Shown in pieces: positions 9,457 through 18,985 of a stretch of 64,000 nt of DNA; the stretch's first letter is position 1, and every line of letters begins with the position of its first letter. The notes under the pieces are model-generated. The model had not been told where the DNA came from. It worked only from the letters and a program-made list of their open reading frames with translations, and made no database searches. Made by a program: the position numbers and the translations under genes. The DNA is from Flavobacterium denitrificans DSM 15936 (GTDB lineage: Bacteria > Bacteroidota > Bacteroidia > Flavobacteriales > Flavobacteriaceae): the NCBI RefSeq assembly GCF_000425445.1, contig NZ_KE384377.1, positions 484,948-548,947 of the forward strand. Direction: 5' to 3'.

Positions 9457-9497
9457 TGCCAATTAGTAAAAATAGCTGCAAATTAAAAATATAAATT

Positions 9498-11591
9498 ATG
9501 AGCAAAGCAATATATATTGCCACGAGTGATCACAATAGCGGAAAATCGATTGTTACGCTAGGAGTGATGAGCATTTTGATTGGTAAAACGGCTAAAGTGG
9601 GATATTTTAGGCCAATAATTGAAGATTTTGTAGATGGTGAAAAAGATAATCATATTGAGACTGTTTTGTCCTTTTTTAACCTCGATATTAAGTTTGAAGA
9701 TGCTTATGCAATAACAAAAAGCAAACTGATCAAGAAGAAAAATAAAGGCAAAATAGGTGAGGTTTTAGATCTGATTATCGAAAAATATAAAAAACTCGAA
9801 GACCGTTTTGATTTTGTTTTGGTCGAAGGAACGAGCTTTACTGGCGAAGGAACTTCAATAGAATTGGATCTGAATGTTTTAATTGCCAAAAATCTTGGAA
9901 TTCCAACCATCATTATTGGCTCAGGTGTTGGAAAGACTTTAGAAGAATTGGTTGATAGTTTGTATTTGGTATACGATTCGTTCAAAGTAAAAGAGGTTGA
10001 GGTTTTGTCGGTCTTTGCAAATAAAGTGCAGCCTGAGAATATTAAATTGGTAACTAAAAGTCTTCAAAAAAGTTTGCCACCAAGTGTTTTGATTAATACA
10101 ATTCCGCTTATTTCAAGCTTGAACAATCCTACCATGCAAGAAATTGTAAATGCGCTTAATGCCAAAGTCTTGTTTGGAGAAAATTATCTTAATAATGAAA
10201 TAGGACATTATAGCGTTGGTGCGATGCAATTGCATAATTATCTAGTGCATTTGAATAATAATGCTCTTGTGATTACGCCTGGAGATCGTTCAGATATTAT
10301 TTTAGGTGCTTTACAAGCTAATGAATCAGCAAATTACCCTACGATTTCGGGAATTATTCTAACTGGAAATATTGTTCCTGAAGAAAGCATTTTGAAGTTG
10401 ATAGAAGGACTTTCTGCTGTTGTTCCAATTATTGCTGTTGACGGCGGAACGTATAATATTACCAATAAAATAGGTTCTATAAAATCTGAAATCTATGCGA
10501 CAAATACGCATAAGATTGAAACGTCAATAAATACATTCGAAAAATATGTTCAAATTGAAGCTTTGTCTGAACGCGTAATTACTTTTGAACCAGAAGGAAT
10601 GACACCAAAAATGTTTCAGTACAACATGGTTAAAAGAGCTAAACAGCACCGAAAACATATTGTTTTGCCAGAAGGGAATGATGATCGAATAATTTTGGCA
10701 GCATCACGATTAATGGATATGGATGTGGTTGATATTTCAATCATTGGAGATAAAAAACAAATTGAAAGCAAAGTTGTCGAACTCGGAGTTACTTTGGATT
10801 TTTCAAAAGTAAATATCATTAATCCAAAAAAATCACCTTTATACGAGGATTATGCCAATACATATTATGAGCTAAGAAAAGCAAAAAATGTAAGCATTAC
10901 CATGGCAAGAGATTTAATGGAGGATGTTTCTTATTTCGGAACTATGATGGTATACAAAGGCCACGCAGACGGAATGGTTTCGGGCGCGGCGCACACTACG
11001 CAGCATACCATTTTGCCAGCATTGCAGTTTATCAAAACAAAACCTAATTCGTCTGTAGTTTCTTCAGTTTTTTTTATGTGTCTTGAGGACAGGGTATCTG
11101 TTTTTGGAGATTGTGCGATTAACCCAAATCCTACAGCAGAGCAATTGGCAGAAATAGCTATTTCGTCAGCAGAATCGAGCTCTGCTTTCGGAATTGAACC
11201 TAAAATTGCAATGCTTTCCTATTCATCTGGAGCGTCAGGAAAAGGAGATGAAGTTGATAAAGTAAGAACGGCAACGGAAATCGTTAAACAAAAACGCCCC
11301 GATTTAAAAATCGAAGGGCCAATTCAATATGACGCTGCAGTTGACCGTGCAGTAGGAAAAAGTAAAATGCCAGATTCTGAAGTAGCTGGACAGGCCAGCG
11401 TATTGATTTTCCCTGATTTGAACACAGGAAACAATACTTATAAGGCCGTTCAAAGAGAAACTGGGGCATTGGCCATTGGCCCAATGTTGCAAGGCTTAAA
11501 CAAGCCTGTAAATGATTTAAGTCGTGGCTGTACGGTTGATGATATCATTAATACTGTTGTAATTACGGCAATTCAAGCACAGGGAATGTAA
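9498..11591 (+). CDS. pta: Phosphate acetyltransferase, long form
   Basis: A 697-residue enzyme that converts acetyl-CoA and phosphate to acetyl phosphate and CoA. It is the long type: an N-terminal P-loop domain related to dethiobiotin synthetase (SDHNSGKS at about residues 10-17), a central DRTGG-like domain (about 205-320) and the C-terminal catalytic PTA domain (about 370-692; AKQHRKHIVLPEGNDDR, DGMVSGAAHTT, SYSSGASGKG). It lies 82 bases before ackA, in the same direction, and the two form the acetate/ATP overflow pathway. The N-terminal domains regulate the E. coli enzyme; regulation here is not known. Confidence 0.98.
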   Translation: MSKAIYIATSDHNSGKSIVTLGVMSILIGKTAKVGYFRPIIEDFVDGEKDNHIETVLSFFNLDIKFEDAYAITKSKLIKKKNKGKIGEVLDLIIEKYKKLEDRFDFVLVEGTSFTGEGTSIELDLNVLIAKNLGIPTIIIGSGVGKTLEELVDSLYLVYDSFKVKEVEVLSVFANKVQPENIKLVTKSLQKSLPPSVLINTIPLISSLNNPTMQEIVNALNAKVLFGENYLNNEIGHYSVGAMQLHNYLVHLNNNALVITPGDRSDIILGALQANESANYPTISGIILTGNIVPEESILKLIEGLSAVVPIIAVDGGTYNITNKIGSIKSEIYATNTHKIETSINTFEKYVQIEALSERVITFEPEGMTPKMFQYNMVKRAKQHRKHIVLPEGNDDRIILAASRLMDMDVVDISIIGDKKQIESKVVELGVTLDFSKVNIINPKKSPLYEDYANTYYELRKAKNVSITMARDLMEDVSYFGTMMVYKGHADGMVSGAAHTTQHTILPALQFIKTKPNSSVVSSVFFMCLEDRVSVFGDCAINPNPTAEQLAEIAISSAESSSAFGIEPKIAMLSYSSGASGKGDEVDKVRTATEIVKQKRPDLKIEGPIQYDAAVDRAVGKSKMPDSEVAGQASVLIFPDLNTGNNTYKAVQRETGALAIGPMLQGLNKPVNDLSRGCTVDDIINTVVITAIQAQGM

Positions 11592-11673
11592 AATCAATTA
11601 AAAATTAAAAATAAACTGCTTTGAGTTTACAGTATCAGACTTAAAACCTTAGCGTGTCAGCACCTTAAAAAAT

Positions 11674-12858
11674 ATGAAAATACTTATCATAAACTCTGGA
11701 AGTTCTTCAATAAAATATCAATTAATGGTTATGCCAGAAAACGAAGTTATTTGTTCTGGTATGATTGACAGAATTGGTTTGGAAACTTCAAATGTTACAT
11801 TTAAAACAGCGGTTAATTCGCTTGAAGAAATGATTGCAATTCCAAATCACAAAGTAGGTTTGCAAAAAGTAGCCAATATGCTTTTGGATGCCGAAAAAGG
11901 CGTAATCAAATCAACTTCAGAAATTGCGGCAGTTGGACACCGCGTGGTACATGGGGGAAGCGATTTTAGTGACACCGTAAAAATCGACGAAAAAGTAAAA
12001 GCAAAAATCAAACAACTTTTTGAATTAGCACCGCTGCATAATCCCGCAAATTTAGAGGGAATTAATGTTGCAGAAGAGATTTTCAGCTCGGCAGAACAAA
12101 TTGCTGTTTTTGACACGGCTTTTCATCAAACAATGCCTGAAGTAGCGTATAAATACGCAATTCCGAATTATTTATTGACCGAAAACAAAGTTCGTGTTTA
12201 TGGTTTTCACGGAACAAGTCATAAATATGTTTCAGAAAAAGCGATTAATTATTTAAAAGATAATTCCAAAATAATTACTATACACTTAGGAAATGGCTGT
12301 AGCATGGCAGCTATCAAAGATGGTAAATGTATTGATACAACAATGGGTTTTTCGCCTTCCAATGGTTTGATTATGGGAACACGCGCTGGTGATATTGATC
12401 AGTCTGTGATTTTTTATATGATTAAAAATTTAGGTTATACGCCAGATGAAGTAAATGCTGTTTTGCTGAAACAAAGTGGTATGCTTGGTCTTACTGGCTA
12501 CAGCGATTTGCGCGACATTGAAGCTGAAGCAGAAAAAGGAAATAAGGAATGCCAGTTGGCTTTATTAATGAACGCATATCGAATCAAAAAGACAATTGGG
12601 GCATATGCAGCAGCCTTAAATGGTTTGAATGCTATTGTATTTACGGCAGGAATCGGTGAAAATTCATCATATATGCGTAATCTAGTTTGCACAGATATGG
12701 ATTATTTAGGAATTGAAATTGATGCTTCAAAAAACCAAGTTCGTTCAAAGGAAATCAGAGAAATTAATAAGGAAAACGCAATTGTAAAAGTTTTAGTCGT
12801 TCCTACTGATGAAGAATATGAAATTGCAAATCAGGTTTTTCATCTGTTGAAAAACTAA
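11674..12858 (+). CDS. ackA: Acetate kinase
   Basis: A 394-residue cytoplasmic enzyme of the ASKHA superfamily that makes ATP and acetate from acetyl phosphate and ADP. The family motifs are all present: NSGSSSIKYQ at the start, HRVVHGG, FDTAFHQTMP, YGFHGTSHKYV, ITIHLGNGCS and GTRAGDIDQSV. It follows pta with an 82-base gap and probably shares its transcript. A terminator follows within 24 bases of the stop codon. Nothing unusual is seen in length or catalytic residues. Confidence 0.99.
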   Translation: MKILIINSGSSSIKYQLMVMPENEVICSGMIDRIGLETSNVTFKTAVNSLEEMIAIPNHKVGLQKVANMLLDAEKGVIKSTSEIAAVGHRVVHGGSDFSDTVKIDEKVKAKIKQLFELAPLHNPANLEGINVAEEIFSSAEQIAVFDTAFHQTMPEVAYKYAIPNYLLTENKVRVYGFHGTSHKYVSEKAINYLKDNSKIITIHLGNGCSMAAIKDGKCIDTTMGFSPSNGLIMGTRAGDIDQSVIFYMIKNLGYTPDEVNAVLLKQSGMLGLTGYSDLRDIEAEAEKGNKECQLALLMNAYRIKKTIGAYAAALNGLNAIVFTAGIGENSSYMRNLVCTDMDYLGIEIDASKNQVRSKEIREINKENAIVKVLVVPTDEEYEIANQVFHLLKN

Positions 12859-12881
12859 AATTTATCCATTCTAAACTTCGA

Positions 12882-12907
12882 AAGCTTCTCCATTGAGAAG
12901 CTTTTTT
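12882..12907 (+). terminator. pta-ackA terminator
   Basis: AAGCTTCTC (12882-12890) pairs with GAGAAGCTT (12895-12903) around a 4-base loop, followed by a T run to 12907. Confidence 0.9.
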
Positions 12908-12933
12908 ACTTCTAAAAATCAAATATTTGTCAG

Positions 12934-12941
12934 TATCTTTG
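12934..12941 (+). promoter_or_regulatory. -7 promoter element of the PUL regulator gene
   Basis: TATCTTTG fits the flavobacterial -7 consensus TAnnTTTG exactly. No TTG at the usual 17-20 base spacing is present upstream, so the -33 part is weak. Transcription from here would start near 12948. This leaves a leader of about 12 bases before the TTG start at 12960. Confidence 0.5.
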
Positions 12942-12959
12942 AGGATAAAAACGAATATC

Positions 12960-15704
12960 TTGAAATCGATACTTTTAAAATTAGTTTTCTTCTTTTTCAT
13001 TGCTTCGCATCTACAAGCACAAGAATTACTTCCATTTGTCGAAAATTACAATAAATCAGATTATCAGGGTGATAATCAAATTTGGAACATTGTCCAAGGA
13101 AAGGACAAAGCCATGTATTTTGCAAACAATCATTATTTGCTTCGTTATGATGGTGTAGTTTGGGAAAAATATTCTTTGCCTAATAAAACCATTATTCGCT
13201 CTATTTTGATTGAAGGAGACCGAATTTATTCAGGTTCTTATAAAGAGTTTGGTTATTGGCAAAGGAAAGATGGAAAAATGCGTTATGTTTCTATCACAAA
13301 AAAGCTTCGTTTGTTTGATGAAAAAGACAATGAAGAAATCTGGAAAATTTTCAGATTTAACGGTTCTTTATATTTTCAATCTTTTAATGATGTTTTTATT
13401 TATGACGGAAAACATATTAAAAAAATCAAGTTTCCATTTTTAATTTCCTATTGTTTTGTTGTCGACCAAAATCTTTACGTAGCTTCTGTAGATAAAGGTA
13501 TTTTTAAAATGAACGGCTCGAGAATTACTAACCCAAAAGGCTGGAATGTTCTAAAAAACACTGTTGTTCATGCAATTGAAAAGTATAAAGGCAAGACTTA
13601 TATTTTTACGCATAAACGCGGCATTTTTGTTGTTGAAAAAAATGGATTAGCAGTTTGGAATCATCCATTAAATGAAGAATTAAAAGGGACGGGAATTAAT
13701 GTTGCCAAGTTTATAAAAAACAATAAACTCGTAATTGGGACAGGAAATAAAGGGGTTTATATTTACGATTTTAGCTCTCAGACTTTTAAAAACATTGACC
13801 GAAATAATGTTTTGATGAACAATTCGGTTTTATGCATTGGTTTTGATAAGGAAGAGGACTTGTGGCTAGGTCTGGATAATGGGATTGCACATGTTGAGGT
13901 AAATTCGCCTATTTCATTTTTTTATGATAATTCAGGTCTTTTAGGTTCTGTTTATTCTGTAGCGACAACTAATAAAGGTTATTTGATTGCTTCAAATCAT
14001 GGGATTTTTGAGTTTCAATCGGGTAATTTCAAAATGCTTCCAAATACGCAAGGGCAAGGATGGAATATTACCAAAATTGGAAATAAATATGTGATTGGCC
14101 ACAATGATGGAACATTTAGTTATGAAAATGGAGCTTTAACAAAAATCAATAATGTTAGCGGTGGATGGAATCTGTCAAAAAGTATCATAAATGATACCTA
14201 CTTTCAATCTACTTATAGCGGGGTTTTGGTTTACGATAATGCTTCTGATTTTGGTCACAGCAAGAAATTTAATGATTTTTCAAAACCTATAAAATATGTA
14301 GCTCAAAATAAAAGAAATGAAATTTGGGCCGCAGATAATTACCGTGGTTTGTACCGAGTTCTTTTTGATGATAATTATAAAACCACTAAAGTTGAAAATA
14401 TCACACAGCAAAGCAAAATTGAAAATGATTTTGGTGTCAAGATTTTTGAATTCAGAGAAGAGATTCTTTTCTTGATTAATAATGTATGGTACACTTTCAA
14501 TTCCATTACAAACAAATTAGAAGAAAACGAATTATTCAATGCAAATTTTAGAAATATATCTGATGTTGTAGCCATTGACGAAAATCATTTTATTGTACTT
14601 CAAGAAGGGATCTTGTATCACATATATGCCACCGGAAACAAGTTTGTCTGGAATATGATTCAGGAGAAATATTATAAAGGAAAATTAATTAATGAGAATC
14701 TGCGAATCTTCAAAAGCAACAATCATTATTTAATGAATCTTGACGATGGTTTTATTTCGCTTCAACTTTCTTATGAAAACAAGCAAAATAAAGGTGTTAA
14801 ACTTGAAGCTTACAACGAGAATCTTTTGCTTCCAAATGAAGGTAAAATAAAACATAATACAGAGTTGCGAATAAATGTGATTTCTGGAATTTATGGAGCT
14901 AGCAAACCAAATTTGTTTTATCAGATCAATGGCGGAAAAAATTACATTCCAATTTCAAACGGAAAAATTGTTTTGAATAATTTAAACAGTGGATGGCATT
15001 CGATTGTTATTTTTAAGCATGACGGTGCAAATTATGACAAAGTTTCTTTTTTTGATTTTAAAGTAGCGCAGCCATGGTATTTTTCTTTTTGGATGATTTT
15101 GCTTTATTTATTGATAATAGGAGCAGTTTTGTTTTTCTATTACAAATGGAACAAACTTCGCTACACTCAAAAATTAAAATTGCAGGCTGAAGAATTGAAG
15201 CATCAGCGTGAAATTCTGAAAATGGAGTTGAAAAAAGAAAATGAGCTGAATATTCAGGAATATGAGAAACATATTCTTGAACTTGAATTACAGACAAAAT
15301 CTTCAGAAGTTGCTGGGAAATCGTTATCAATTGCGAAACAAAGCGAAATGATTGATAATATTCAACATATTTTAGATACTGAAAAAGATTTCAATAAACT
15401 GAAAAGTGAAATCAAGAAAGCGATTAAAATTAACGAGGTGAATAAACACGAATGGGAGATTTTCGAAACAAATCTGAATCAGATCCATAATGAGTTTATT
15501 ATTAATCTTTCCAAAAAGTTTCCAAACCTTACTCCAAAGGATATAAAACTGTGTGTTTATCTTAAAATGAATCTTTCTTCAAAAGAAATAGCACCAATGA
15601 TGAATATCTCTTTTAGAGGTGTAGAATTGCACAGATATCGCTTAAGAAAGAAGTTAAACCTAACTCAAGACGAAAACCTGTCAAAATTTTTATTAACAGT
15701 GTAA
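12960..15704 (+). CDS. Membrane sensor with beta-propeller and LuxR-type HTH (SusR-like PUL regulator)
   Basis: About 914 residues, one-component sensor/regulator. In order: a signal peptide (KSILLKLVFFFFIASHLQAQ), a long periplasmic region of Reg_prop-type propeller blades (about 30-610; for example NIVQGKDKAMYFANNHYLLR), a Y_Y_Y-like beta domain (about 620-715), one membrane helix (about 725-748; WMILLYLLIIGAVLFFYY), a coiled coil (750-810) and a C-terminal HTH (FPNLTPKDIKLCVYLKMNLS, then EIAPMMNIS). Start: no ATG lies near the signal peptide. TTG at 12960 is preferred over TTG at 12927, which lies upstream of the -7 element. The gene directly precedes susC and probably senses the glycan in the periplasm. 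Confidence 0.9.
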   Translation: MKSILLKLVFFFFIASHLQAQELLPFVENYNKSDYQGDNQIWNIVQGKDKAMYFANNHYLLRYDGVVWEKYSLPNKTIIRSILIEGDRIYSGSYKEFGYWQRKDGKMRYVSITKKLRLFDEKDNEEIWKIFRFNGSLYFQSFNDVFIYDGKHIKKIKFPFLISYCFVVDQNLYVASVDKGIFKMNGSRITNPKGWNVLKNTVVHAIEKYKGKTYIFTHKRGIFVVEKNGLAVWNHPLNEELKGTGINVAKFIKNNKLVIGTGNKGVYIYDFSSQTFKNIDRNNVLMNNSVLCIGFDKEEDLWLGLDNGIAHVEVNSPISFFYDNSGLLGSVYSVATTNKGYLIASNHGIFEFQSGNFKMLPNTQGQGWNITKIGNKYVIGHNDGTFSYENGALTKINNVSGGWNLSKSIINDTYFQSTYSGVLVYDNASDFGHSKKFNDFSKPIKYVAQNKRNEIWAADNYRGLYRVLFDDNYKTTKVENITQQSKIENDFGVKIFEFREEILFLINNVWYTFNSITNKLEENELFNANFRNISDVVAIDENHFIVLQEGILYHIYATGNKFVWNMIQEKYYKGKLINENLRIFKSNNHYLMNLDDGFISLQLSYENKQNKGVKLEAYNENLLLPNEGKIKHNTELRINVISGIYGASKPNLFYQINGGKNYIPISNGKIVLNNLNSGWHSIVIFKHDGANYDKVSFFDFKVAQPWYFSFWMILLYLLIIGAVLFFYYKWNKLRYTQKLKLQAEELKHQREILKMELKKENELNIQEYEKHILELELQTKSSEVAGKSLSIAKQSEMIDNIQHILDTEKDFNKLKSEIKKAIKINEVNKHEWEIFETNLNQIHNEFIINLSKKFPNLTPKDIKLCVYLKMNLSSKEIAPMMNISFRGVELHRYRLRKKLNLTQDENLSKFLLTV

Positions 15705-15773
15705 GATTTGCTTTTGATTTTTAAAGATATTATACTTTTACTGTTCTTTTTTTATAGAATTCCAATACATCAT

Positions 15774-15897
15774 TACTACATCATAAGGTAATGTTAAAGA
15801 AAATAAATTAACAATTATAGTGTTGATTTTTAATAGTATACAAAAGGTTTTTAACATAATGATGTAGCTATGTAGTAGTGCAAATTGATGTACTACA
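15774..15897 (+). promoter_or_regulatory. Candidate operator for the PUL regulator
   Basis: The 244-base spacer before susC holds repeated TACTACA/TGTAGTA words. TACTACATCAT (15774-15784) is opposed by ATGATGTAG (15859-15867). TGTAGTA (15871-15877) is opposed by TACTACA (15891-15897) after 13 bases. Inverted TACTACA sites directly before susC are a plausible target of the regulator encoded upstream. A near-match to the -7 element, TTAATTTG, lies at 15911-15918. Confidence 0.45.
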
Positions 15898-15948
15898 ACG
15901 TTGTAATTGTTTAATTTGGCTGTACTAACTTAAACGATTACATACTGT

Positions 15949-18900
15949 ATGAAAAATTTTATTTTTAGCTTTTTAGCACTATTGCTGCTTCCGGCTTATA
16001 TGTCTGGACAAGCAATTAAAGGAAAAGTAGTAGACGGCAGTGGAATGGGAGTTCCAGGGGCGGTTATCAGCGCTTCAAGTTCCAGAACAACTGCTGATGC
16101 TGACTTCGACGGTAACTTTACAATCAATGCCAAAGAAGGTGAGATCTTGAAAATCTCAATGTTGGGTTTCGAAGCTGTTTCTGTAGCAGCAACGTTAACT
16201 CCAATGAAAATCACCTTAAAAGAATCTGAAGACACTGCTTTAAAAGAAGTTGTTGTAATAGGATATGGAACTAGGAAAAAGGTTGATAATACTACCGCAA
16301 TTTCTTCTATCAAATCAGAAGAGATTGTAAAAACCAAAGTTTTAAATGCATCCCAAGCTATTCAAGGTAAAGCGGCTGGTGTTCAGGTAATTTCATCTGA
16401 TTTGCCAGGAAGCACACCTTCAGTAGTTATTAGAGGTTTGGGTACAGCAATTGGAGGAAGAAATCCATTATATATTGTAGACGGTATGCAAACTGAAAAC
16501 ATCAATAATATCAATACTAATGATATTACGTCATATGAGATTTTAAAGGATGCTTCCGCTTTAGCCATTTATGGTACCAGAGCCGCAAATGGGGTTATTA
16601 TCATTACTACTAAAAAAGGCTCAGGAGACAAGGTTTCTGTAGAAGTTGAAAGTTTTGCTGGTTTTAGAGCACCTCTTAAAACGGTAAAAATGGCTGGAAG
16701 TAATAAGTATGCTTATTATTCAAATTCGGCTTTGCAATCAACAACTTTTTCACAAGATCAGCCGGTTAATACAGATTGGTTTGACGAAATTACAAGAACT
16801 GGAAGTTATACTCAAAATAACGTGTCGGTATCAGGAGCAACTGAAAGTGTAAAATATTTTTTCAGTTTGGGTAACTACCAAGAAAAAGCAGTTTTAAATG
16901 GCTTAGATTATGGTCGTACAACGTTTAGAAACAATAATGAATATAAGATTTCTAAAAAAATCACTTTAAATCAAAATTTTAGCGTTTCAAGCGCAAATTC
17001 ATCGCCAAAACCGTTAAGTGCATTTACAAATGCTTATAAACAATCTCCTATTGTACCAGTATATTTTCCTGATGGTAAATATGGTGTATCTCGTGTAGGT
17101 GAAAACGGTTTTGCAAGTGAAACGGGTTCTTCATTCAACAATGTTGGAAATCCAGTTGCTCAATTGAATTTTTATGATGAAGAACAGAGAAGCGTAACTT
17201 TGCAAGGTGGTTTAAAATTAGACTACGAAATTATTAAATCATTGAAATTTACTTCACAATTTAATGGTGAGTTTTATACTTGGAAACAGTATAATTATGA
17301 TGATACTAAAAATATTTGGCTAGCAGCAAATCCTAATAAAGTGGATAGCGATTACGCAAAAGAATTTCCAAACGGAAACATCAATTTATTGACAAAAGGA
17401 AGAGAGCAATACTTTAACTGGAACTTGTCTAATTATTTGACTTATAATAAAGTTTTTGCTGAGATTCATGATGTGGAAGCGACAGCTGGTATTGAGACTT
17501 CTGTAAAAGGGCCAAGAGAAAAGCTTACAATTGCTAGAAAAAATGTAAATCCAGATTCTAATTACTGGGCATTAAATGATCCAACAGTAGGACACGGAGT
17601 TGAATATGCGGCTACAGTAACAAGTTTGTATGATGTAGTATTCAACGAAACTAAATTGGCATCTTATTTTGGTCGTTTTCAATATAAATTAAAAGATAGA
17701 TATTTGGTTACGGGAACACTAAGACGTGACGGATCATCTAACTTTGGTAAAGATTATCGTTGGGGAACTTTTCCAGCTTTTGGCTTAGGATGGGTTATAA
17801 CAAAAGAAGATTTCATGTCTGATGTTAAAGCGATCAATTTATTGAAATTAAGAGGAGGCTGGGGTAAATTAGGTAACCAAAATGTACCGCTTAACAATCA
17901 GTCTTATGCATCTGGTAAAAATGCTTATTTAGGGGGTTCTATTTTATATGAAGGAACTACAATCAGTTCGCAAATCGATCCTAGTTTATCTTGGGAGATT
18001 ACTGAAGAATCTTCTGTAGGTTTAGATTTCGAATTGCTTAATAATAGATTAAAAGGATCTTTTGATTTGTACGATAAAAATACATCTAATGTAATTTTAT
18101 ATACTAAACCTTACATGACTTCAGGGCTTACAGATCAATCACCAGCACACGTTGGAGAAGTATCAAACAAAGGGTATGAGATTTCATTGCGTTGGGAAGA
18201 CAAAATTGGTGATGATTTCAGCTACTGGATTGGTGGTAACTTTTCAAACAATAAAAATGAACTTACAGGTTTAAAAGACGTTATTTTAGCTCCAAAAACG
18301 GGTGGAAGTTTAGGGAATGGTCAAACTACTAAATTGTTGGATAACACAACAATTGGTCAGCCATTAGGAAGTTTTTACCTTTATGAATATGCTGGGTTTG
18401 ATGCTACAAACGGAAAAATGTTATATTACAATGCAGCAGGAGATAAAGTTACTCAAGATGCTTTAGATGCTAATAAAGATAGAAAATACATGGGGTCTAG
18501 TTTGCCAAAAACAAACTACGGAATCACATTAGGTTTCAACTATAAAAACTTTGATTTCTCAGTTGACGGATATGGTACTGGCGGTGCTAAAGTTTACAAT
18601 GGTAAAAAAGCACAACGTTTCTCAGGAGAAAATATTGAAGATTCTTTAGCTACAGATTTCTGGACACTAAATAATTTATCAGCTTCAAATCCTGCACCAT
18701 TCAATGAAGTGCCAGTAGCTTCTACTTATTACTTAGAGTCAGGTGATTTCTTTAGAATAAACAACATTACTGTTGGTTACAAACTGCCTATCGCAAGCAA
18801 CAATTTTATTAGTTCTTGCAGATTGTATGTAAATGCTATCAACCCATTTATTACACAAAAATTCTCAGGATTTTCTCCAGAGTTAAATGGAGATGGAGAT

Positions 18901-18981
18901 CCTTATGGAACTCAAGGTGTTGAGCTGGATGCATATCCAACTTTAAGATCGCTTGTAATTGGTGCTAATTTAAAATTTTAA
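15949..18981 (+). CDS. SusC/RagA-type TonB-dependent outer-membrane transporter
   Basis: 1010 residues. A signal peptide (to about residue 20) is followed by a carboxypeptidase-regulatory-like beta domain (22-95; IKGKVVDGSGMGVPGAV), the link segment KEVVVIGYGT, the plug domain (about 115-225) with the SusC signature ILKDASALAIYGTRAANGVI, and the 22-strand barrel to the C-terminus (VIGANLKF). It imports oligosaccharides across the outer membrane with energy from TonB, together with the SusD partner 4 bases downstream. The length is normal for the family. This is the first gene of the PUL operon and lies right behind the regulator. Confidence 0.97.
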   Translation: MKNFIFSFLALLLLPAYMSGQAIKGKVVDGSGMGVPGAVISASSSRTTADADFDGNFTINAKEGEILKISMLGFEAVSVAATLTPMKITLKESEDTALKEVVVIGYGTRKKVDNTTAISSIKSEEIVKTKVLNASQAIQGKAAGVQVISSDLPGSTPSVVIRGLGTAIGGRNPLYIVDGMQTENINNINTNDITSYEILKDASALAIYGTRAANGVIIITTKKGSGDKVSVEVESFAGFRAPLKTVKMAGSNKYAYYSNSALQSTTFSQDQPVNTDWFDEITRTGSYTQNNVSVSGATESVKYFFSLGNYQEKAVLNGLDYGRTTFRNNNEYKISKKITLNQNFSVSSANSSPKPLSAFTNAYKQSPIVPVYFPDGKYGVSRVGENGFASETGSSFNNVGNPVAQLNFYDEEQRSVTLQGGLKLDYEIIKSLKFTSQFNGEFYTWKQYNYDDTKNIWLAANPNKVDSDYAKEFPNGNINLLTKGREQYFNWNLSNYLTYNKVFAEIHDVEATAGIETSVKGPREKLTIARKNVNPDSNYWALNDPTVGHGVEYAATVTSLYDVVFNETKLASYFGRFQYKLKDRYLVTGTLRRDGSSNFGKDYRWGTFPAFGLGWVITKEDFMSDVKAINLLKLRGGWGKLGNQNVPLNNQSYASGKNAYLGGSILYEGTTISSQIDPSLSWEITEESSVGLDFELLNNRLKGSFDLYDKNTSNVILYTKPYMTSGLTDQSPAHVGEVSNKGYEISLRWEDKIGDDFSYWIGGNFSNNKNELTGLKDVILAPKTGGSLGNGQTTKLLDNTTIGQPLGSFYLYEYAGFDATNGKMLYYNAAGDKVTQDALDANKDRKYMGSSLPKTNYGITLGFNYKNFDFSVDGYGTGGAKVYNGKKAQRFSGENIEDSLATDFWTLNNLSASNPAPFNEVPVASTYYLESGDFFRINNITVGYKLPIASNNFISSCRLYVNAINPFITQKFSGFSPELNGDGDPYGTQGVELDAYPTLRSLVIGANLKF

Positions 18982-18985
18982 TAAG

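Noticed and set aside
9704..9985. Antisense frame inside pta
   Set aside because: It is a shadow of the pta reading frame with poor composition and no motif.
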